From NCBI GenBank assembly GCA_027492445.1, contig JAPUES010000188.1, forward strand, positions 1-9,089: a stretch of 9,089 nucleotides of DNA, in the 5' to 3' direction. The stretch comes from Sporomusaceae bacterium. Its GTDB lineage: Bacteria > Bacillota > Negativicutes > DSM-13327. The notes beneath the pieces are model-generated. The model was not told where the DNA came from and searched no databases. It was given only the letters and a program-made list of their open reading frames with translations. Below, one piece after another: positions 5,300-9,089 of this stretch. The position numbers and the translations under genes were made by a program. Position 1 is the stretch's first letter, and every line of letters begins with the position of its first letter.

Positions 5300-6460
5300 T
5301 TAAAGGGATAGTTTATTGGAGTCTCTTATATTTCGCAGGATTTTGTGAGCAATGTCTGGATAAGAGTGATAAAATTTTTGGAAGGATATACCGGATAGTA
5401 CTAAGATTTCTGCGGGATCAATGGTAATAATATCTTCCGTATGTTTTCGGTACTGGGTTAAGCCATTGGCACCGAAGTGTTGCCCAGGTACAGTGTATTC
5501 TTTCACTGGGCGCAGGAAAGTCAAGGATTTTAGCTTGCCAGAAACCAATATATCGTAGGAATAACTAAAATCTCCTTGGCTAGTAATCAAATCCCCGGTA
5601 TTACATGGAGCAAGGACGCCGCAACAATGGAGGAATTTTTTTGCCTCTGTGAGGGATAATCCATGGAGTAGAGATATGGCCTCCGTTGGGGAAGAAGAAA
5701 AATGGTTACATAAGGTAGACCATAATTCTTCTTCTGTAACCATTTGACTGTTGATGATTTGTGAATCTTTCATGAATCGGTTATGAAACCATTCTACTGC
5801 TTGGGTGTTAATTACTTCTTTTTTACGTGCGATGCGGTACAGAGGAGAACGTACCCTGCGAAAATGCTGAACATCATCAGCGAGACAAACAATAGGGGTT
5901 AATAAGCCGTAGCCGGGGTCAACAAAATTTTTGCCGTAACGGCGAAAGCCCATTTGCTCGTAGAGGCGTAGCAAGTAGAAATTACAAGCGTTAAAAGTAA
6001 AATATACTTGGTTATCGTAGGAAATGTCATAACATTTTGCGATAAGCAAATAAAGAGCTGGCGAGCTTCGATGAGTGGGTGCAATCATTAATTTGGTAGC
6101 AAAAATAAATTTTTGATTTCTATCCTCCATATTAAATTTTCTAAAAGTAGCTAGCGATAAAAAATCCACTATTTCTTGGGGAAAGTCAGTAATAGTACCC
6201 AGATTGATTCGTGCCGTGCCAATTAATTTTGAATCAATTTTTGCATAAAGCAAAATAGCCCATTCATCAAGTTCATCAAAGAGTAGTTCATTGCTATGAT
6301 CTACTCCGTTGATACTCTTAGACATTTCTTCGATATAGGTTTGGTAACGGAAATGAAAGATTTCTTTTTTTTCCTCTGGGGTCATGGCTATCCCAATTTG
6401 AATGGAACCTGCAAAATTTTCTGCTATGTTGGATATTGTTGTTGAATTGCTGTTTGTCAC
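5300..6460 (-). CDS. Acyl-homoserine-lactone-synthase/FeeM-like GNAT domain fused to cyclic-nucleotide-binding-like domain, 386 aa
   Basis: This is a two-domain protein. Residues about 18-195 have the GNAT fold in its LuxI/FeeM-like form: FRYQTYIEEM (37-46), an acidic NELLFDELDEWAILLYAKID stretch (57-76), GTARINLG (81-88), the core strand FATKLMIAP (120-128), and LYEQMGFRRYG (166-176). That family transfers acyl chains from acyl-ACP or acyl-CoA to an amine. Residues about 270-386 resemble a cAMP-binding (CNB) beta-barrel: GDLITSQGDFSYSYDILVSGK (begins at 289), then PGQHFGANGL (325-334). The phosphate-binding cassette lacks its usual Glu (GA instead of GE) and Arg (HTED), so canonical cAMP binding is doubtful. 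There is no HTH, so it is not a Crp regulator. I start at GTG 6458-6460, with AAGGAGAG 6 nt upstream; an ATG at 6496 would add 12 residues but lacks a ribosome site. The amine acceptor and acyl donor are unknown. Confidence 0.8.
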   Translation of the reverse strand: MTNSNSTTISNIAENFAGSIQIGIAMTPEEKKEIFHFRYQTYIEEMSKSINGVDHSNELLFDELDEWAILLYAKIDSKLIGTARINLGTITDFPQEIVDFLSLATFRKFNMEDRNQKFIFATKLMIAPTHRSSPALYLLIAKCYDISYDNQVYFTFNACNFYLLRLYEQMGFRRYGKNFVDPGYGLLTPIVCLADDVQHFRRVRSPLYRIARKKEVINTQAVEWFHNRFMKDSQIINSQMVTEEELWSTLCNHFSSSPTEAISLLHGLSLTEAKKFLHCCGVLAPCNTGDLITSQGDFSYSYDILVSGKLKSLTFLRPVKEYTVPGQHFGANGLTQYRKHTEDIITIDPAEILVLSGISFQKFYHSYPDIAHKILRNIRDSNKLSL

Positions 6461-6514
6461 GATAATCTCTCCTTCATAATAATTAGTAATGTGCATGGTT
6501 ATTACTCTAAATCA

Positions 6515-6526
6515 CTAGGTCTTCAT
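6515..6526 (-). other. Three-codon leader ORF (Met-Lys-Thr-stop) with near-perfect Shine-Dalgarno
   Basis: GGGAGGTGAT (6531-6540, minus strand) is close to the full anti-Shine-Dalgarno complement. Four nt later comes ATG-AAG-ACC-TAG, and then TGA as the next codon. The mini-ORF is in the same frame as the downstream acyltransferase-like gene and ends 55 bp before its GTG start. It may be a translated leader, a decayed former start, or a ribosome-standby site. Translation is inferred only. Confidence 0.45.
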
Positions 6527-6561
6527 AACTATCACCTCCCTTATAAGGAATACGGAAATAA

Positions 6562-6589
6562 ATGCTATAATCCTTGTAAAAAATGTAAA
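6562..6589 (-). promoter_or_regulatory. Possible sigma-A promoter of the GNAT-CNB gene
   Basis: On the minus strand TTTACA (6584-6589) and TAGCAT (6562-6567) are 16 bp apart, a near-consensus -35 with a modest -10. A start near 6555 would leave about 15 nt before the strong Shine-Dalgarno of the mini-ORF. The match is only fair; the A-tract repeats around and above it could help as an UP-like element. Confidence 0.35.
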
Positions 6590-6607
6590 AAAATGTCGTA
6601 AAAAATG
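6576..6607. repeat. Three A-tract repeats GTAAAAAATG
   Basis: GTAAAAAATG (6576-6585), GTAAAAAAATG (6585-6595) and GTAAAAAATG (6598-6607) follow one another with A-tract centres about 10 and 12 bp apart, near the helical repeat. Such phased A-tracts bend DNA and can raise promoter activity. They lie between the kinase terminator and the acyltransferase-like gene. Confidence 0.6.
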
Positions 6608-6612
6608 ACAAT

Positions 6613-6659
6613 AAAAAACCCCCTCTTCAGGAGTATTACTTTACTCACTGAAAAAGGGG
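6613..6659 (-). terminator. Intrinsic terminator of the histidine kinase gene
   Basis: On the minus strand CCCCTTTTTCAG (6648-6659) pairs with CTGAAGAGGGGG (6619-6630), 12 bp with two G-U pairs. It extends after a one-base bulge into GAGTA/TACTC. TTTTTT (6613-6618) follows. It lies 17 bp past the kinase stop codon and makes the next minus-strand gene a separate transcription unit. Confidence 0.93.
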
Positions 6660-6676
6660 CAATGTACTTTGAAGTT

Positions 6677-8344
6677 TTATGGTGTTGGCAGATTAAAATA
6701 AACCAAAAAGGTTGTTCCTTCCTGACTGGTATTAATTTTAATATGGGCTTGGTGTCGGTGTGCTATCTGGTAACAGATAGCAAGTCCTAAACCAGTGCCA
6801 TTATCTTTTGTACTAATAAAAGGGGTACCAATATCATCAAGGATATGAGATGGGATTCCTGAACCTTGGTCACTAATAGACAAAACAACCTTGTTATCTT
6901 CTAAAAAAGTACGAATTATAAGAATTCCCCCCGCTGGCATTGCTTCAACCCCATTCCGCACCAAATTTAGCAATATTTGACGAATTTCATTCTCATCGAG
7001 AAGTAATTCGGGTGTAGGAATAAGCTCAAGACTAATATATACCTTTGAAGACAGGGCATCGGCTTGGATTAAGGGAAATAATGCTTGGATAATATTGTTT
7101 AGGGAACATTTTTTAAAACTAACTAATTTTTCTCGAGAGAGGGAGAGGTATTCGCGAATGATGGCATTGGCTCTATCAATTTCTTCAATCATTAATGTAA
7201 ATTTATCTTTATCAGCTTGGTATTTTTCCTTTCGTCCCAAGACTTGCAGATAGCCTCGTACTGTAGTCATAGGATTTCGGATTTCATGAGCTACACTTGC
7301 AGCCATATTTCCAACCATATTCACCCGATCAAAGGTTAGGGCTATTTGTTCTAAGTGCTTTCGCGTTGTAATATCGCGAACCGTACCTTGTAAGGCGATG
7401 AGATTACCCTCTTCATTAAAAATAGGAACGCTTTTTTGCTCGACCCAGAGGATGCTTTTATCTTTGCAAATTCGGCGTAATGTTAGCGGTAATTCAATAG
7501 AGTGAGGAAAGTTAGCAATAAAATCGTCAAATAAGTGCTGATCTTCAGGATAGATAGAATTCATAAGGACATGATAGTCAGCATAGTATTCCTCGGGAGA
7601 ATAACCTGTTGTCGTTAAGACCGAAGGACTTATGTAGTCGAATTTTGGCTCAGGTAGCAGTTGTAAGGAGAAGATTACATCAATAGAGTTTTCTGCTAAT
7701 AAGCGGTAATGAGCTTCTTTGCTTAGCAAATCAATTCTGCTTTTTTCAAAGTAAACCATTAAAGTACCAATCGTGATAGTCAGACGCAATACTCCACCTA
7801 TTACATAGCCCCAGGGAGCATACCAGGCAATGTCCACTGTAACGGGCAGAGTTAAACTGAGAAGGCTCCATAGAATAAAGGCATAGCCTGTAATGAGGCG
7901 ACCAATGCCCCGGAGCTTTAAATGACGGATAAAGCATAAACCAATCCATATGCCGGCAAAGGAACCGAATAAGAGGGGAAACACTAATTTAAGAGCTAAG
8001 GAGGTAGAGAAGAGATTTAAAGCAATGCTTAGGATGGAGACAGTGACAGTAGCAAATAGCCAGTAGCGATGGAAGGGCTTATTAATAAGGATGTATGTAC
8101 CCCACACAAAAAAGAAAACAGAGGAAATTAATATCATTTGATAAATTGCCATACCTAAAAAGGACTGTTTCCAAGGCAGTATTCCAGAGTCGAACAGCAC
8201 AAAGCGTGAGAGAAGGATGAGCCAACTAATTGTCCATATCCCCATGAAGCGTTCACGATATAATATATATAAGTATATATAGATAAGAACGATGGAAACC
8301 GTACCAATCAATGATCCGATTAGTGATAGAAAAAAGTAATCCAT
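6677..8344 (-). CDS. Seven-TM PAS sensor histidine kinase, sporulation-kinase type, 555 aa
   Basis: This is a membrane histidine kinase. Residues 2-200 hold seven hydrophobic helices (about 2-28, 34-53, 62-86, 94-114, 116-139, 148-170, 178-199) and no large outside loop, suggesting the sensor reads something in or near the membrane. A PAS domain spans about 208-328 (YRLLAENSIDVIFSL to GTVRDITTRK). The kinase core has His353 in VAHEIRNPMTTVRGYL, an N box LLNLVRNGVEAM (Asn460, Asn464), DQGSGI (492-497), TPFIST (507-512) and GTGLGL (516-521). All key residues are present. HEIRNPMT(T)VRGYLQ is the form found in KinA/KinE-like kinases that feed Spo0F. No response regulator is adjacent, as is usual for phosphorelay kinases. 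The ATG at 8342-8344 has AGGAG 5 nt upstream; an in-frame TTG at 8404 would lie upstream of the predicted transcript start. A sigma-H promoter with a 0A box precedes it. Confidence 0.92.
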   Translation of the reverse strand: MDYFFLSLIGSLIGTVSIVLIYIYLYILYRERFMGIWTISWLILLSRFVLFDSGILPWKQSFLGMAIYQMILISSVFFFVWGTYILINKPFHRYWLFATVTVSILSIALNLFSTSLALKLVFPLLFGSFAGIWIGLCFIRHLKLRGIGRLITGYAFILWSLLSLTLPVTVDIAWYAPWGYVIGGVLRLTITIGTLMVYFEKSRIDLLSKEAHYRLLAENSIDVIFSLQLLPEPKFDYISPSVLTTTGYSPEEYYADYHVLMNSIYPEDQHLFDDFIANFPHSIELPLTLRRICKDKSILWVEQKSVPIFNEEGNLIALQGTVRDITTRKHLEQIALTFDRVNMVGNMAASVAHEIRNPMTTVRGYLQVLGRKEKYQADKDKFTLMIEEIDRANAIIREYLSLSREKLVSFKKCSLNNIIQALFPLIQADALSSKVYISLELIPTPELLLDENEIRQILLNLVRNGVEAMPAGGILIIRTFLEDNKVVLSISDQGSGIPSHILDDIGTPFISTKDNGTGLGLAICYQIAHRHQAHIKINTSQEGTTFLVYFNLPTP

Positions 8345-8384
8345 AAATGCTCCTAAAATAGCTATTTTAATACATATAATATCT

Positions 8385-8415
8385 TTATTCGACAAAATAT
8401 ACAATATTTCCTTCT
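8385..8415 (-). promoter_or_regulatory. Sigma-H-type promoter of the histidine kinase
   Basis: On the minus strand AGAAGGAAAT (8406-8415), then 12 bp, then GTCGAATAA (8385-8393) fit every position of the Bacillus sigma-H consensus RnnAGGAwww-N11-12-RnnGAATww. The expected transcript start, near 8378, leaves a leader of about 34 nt that contains the AGGAG ribosome site. An alternative sigma-A pair (TTGTAT-N17-TATTAT) overlaps but has a poor -35. Confidence 0.7.
8388..8397 (-). promoter_or_regulatory. Spo0A box overlapping the kinase promoter
   Basis: TTTTGTCGAA (minus strand) contains the full TGTCGAA core of the 0A box bound by phosphorylated Spo0A. It overlaps the -10 element of the predicted sigma-H promoter, a position more suited to repression than activation, so negative feedback on the kinase is the simplest reading. 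Confidence 0.6.
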
Positions 8416-8452
8416 TTCTGGAAAATTTAACATTTATAAATTAAAGAGAGCT

Positions 8453-8504
8453 AAATAATAGGTGACGTGACTTCTTGCGAAAAAATCACGTCACCTATTA
8501 TTTT
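8453..8504. terminator. Terminator of the ferritin-like gene
   Basis: A perfect 18-bp stem pairs AAATAATAGGTGACGTGA (8453-8470) with TCACGTCACCTATTATTT (8486-8503) around a 15-nt loop. Both ends are A/T rich, so it may work either way. Its natural client is the minus-strand ferritin-like gene ending 46 bp upstream, and it insulates the kinase promoter from that gene. Confidence 0.88.
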
Positions 8505-8549
8505 AAGATTGATTTTATAGTCCGAATAATGGGTTATAGTACATTAACA

Positions 8550-9089
8550 TTAATCCGTTTCTTCGAGTATCGGCTCATGGGTTAATTCAAATAATGCAGC
8601 GGTGAATTCTGCTACATGCTCTTTTTCCTCGTTCATGAGATCGCAAAAAAGTGCTTTTACCCGCTGATCTTTCGCCTGATTCATATATTGCTGATATTTA
8701 TTTATGGCATGTAGTTCGTCTTGTATTGCCTTAGTAAGGCAGCGTATTGCCGAGAGATCTTTTTTATTTGGGAGAGGTACTTGTACGTCTTGCTCTTCTA
8801 AAATATTCTTAGGACACCATTTGGAATTGCAGACTCTTCTCCTCATTACCAAAACATCTAGGTTTTCTTCCTCAAGCATTTGTGCCTGAATGGGATCGAA
8901 TAAGGTAATTAGCCTCATGATTTCTACATAATGCTGCATTTCATCTTCCGTTACGTCTAGGAAAACTTCATCAAAGCAAGTTTCTAGAGCGCAGGATAAA
9001 TAATCGGCAATGGCTCCCCGCTCGTCGGCAGCAGCATCTCTGAGTAAGTATAAGTCAGGATGATTTGGGCATTCATCCATAGTAGGCAT
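8550..9089 (-). CDS. Duplicated ferritin-like (rubrerythrin-type) diiron protein, at least 179 aa
   Basis: The protein has two ferritin-like helical hairpins in tandem. The first has Glu23 in AAADERGAIADYL and the pair Glu50-x-x-His53 in DEMQHYVEIM. The second has Glu125 in IQDELHAINKYQQY and Glu155-x-x-His158 in EEKEHVAEF. Each half thus carries one Glu and one ExxH, half of a four-helix diiron site, so the halves may pair to complete it. The second half, with KD(Q)RVKALF before EEKEHV, resembles the core of encapsulated ferritin (EncFtn). A linker at 87-92 contains Cys87 and Cys92. The likely role is iron oxidation/storage or peroxide defence in the cytosol. The first visible ATG is the last base triplet of the window, so the true start and its ribosome site may lie beyond the edge. 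No encapsulin shell gene is visible. Confidence 0.8.
   Translation of the reverse strand: MPTMDECPNHPDLYLLRDAAADERGAIADYLSCALETCFDEVFLDVTEDEMQHYVEIMRLITLFDPIQAQMLEEENLDVLVMRRRVCNSKWCPKNILEEQDVQVPLPNKKDLSAIRCLTKAIQDELHAINKYQQYMNQAKDQRVKALFCDLMNEEKEHVAEFTAALFELTHEPILEETD

Noticed and set aside
5300..6460. Calling this gene a Crp/Fnr-family transcription regulator.
   Set aside because: The CNB-like barrel ends at the C-terminus with no helix-turn-helix, and a GNAT domain fills the N-terminal half.
6548..6577. Sigma-H-like match upstream of the GNAT-CNB gene (ACAAGGATTA, 11 bp, TCCGTATTC).
   Set aside because: The -35 fits, but the -10 lacks the GAAT core and the required purine, and the start would fall almost on the Shine-Dalgarno.
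8345..8404. TTG start giving the kinase 20 more residues.
   Set aside because: It would begin upstream of the predicted sigma-H transcript start, whereas ATG 8344 has AGGAG at ideal spacing and begins right at the first membrane helix.

Overview
The window looks like chromosomal DNA from a low-GC, spore-forming Firmicute. The direct signs are strong AGGAGG-type ribosome binding sites on most genes, a perfect CIRCE (HrcA) operator, U-tailed intrinsic terminators, and a kinase gene whose upstream region matches the sigma-H promoter consensus and contains a Spo0A box. The overall protein style resembles Negativicutes of the Sporomusaceae (Pelosinus-like), but that placement is an inference without a database search. 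No rRNA, tRNA, CRISPR array, transposase or phage gene was seen. No gap between genes exceeds 300 bp.

Layout, left to right. (1) The 5' part of htpG (minus strand) enters from the left edge. Its promoter and CIRCE box sit at about 511-577. (2) A terminator at 636-664 closes a small minus-strand unit made of a 72-aa Bfd-type [2Fe-2S] protein and a 34-aa single-span membrane protein. (3) A MocR-type (GntR-aminotransferase) regulator on the minus strand is divergent from an EamA/DMT exporter on the plus strand. The 103-bp gap between them holds a 10-bp direct repeat with a 20-bp period and a palindrome carrying the same half-site. (4) On the plus strand follow a NimA-like flavin-binding protein with its own terminator, and an orphan ComB (2-phosphosulfolactate phosphatase) family gene. 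(5) A strong bidirectional terminator (5239-5288) separates comB from a minus-strand gene for an unusual fusion: an acyl-homoserine-lactone-synthase/FeeM-like GNAT domain followed by a degenerate cyclic-nucleotide-binding domain. (6) Next is a 7-TM PAS histidine kinase of sporulation-kinase type, with its own terminator and a sigma-H promoter overlapped by a 0A box. (7) At the right edge is a duplicated ferritin-like protein whose second half resembles encapsulated ferritin.

Most genes appear to be separate small transcription units rather than one pathway. Three regulatory circuits are readable: HrcA-htpG heat shock control, MocR-EamA divergent control, and sigma-H/Spo0A control of an orphan sensor kinase. 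The candidate for undescribed biology is the acyl-synthase-like/CNB fusion, which has a leader with a near-perfect Shine-Dalgarno sequence driving only a three-codon reading frame.
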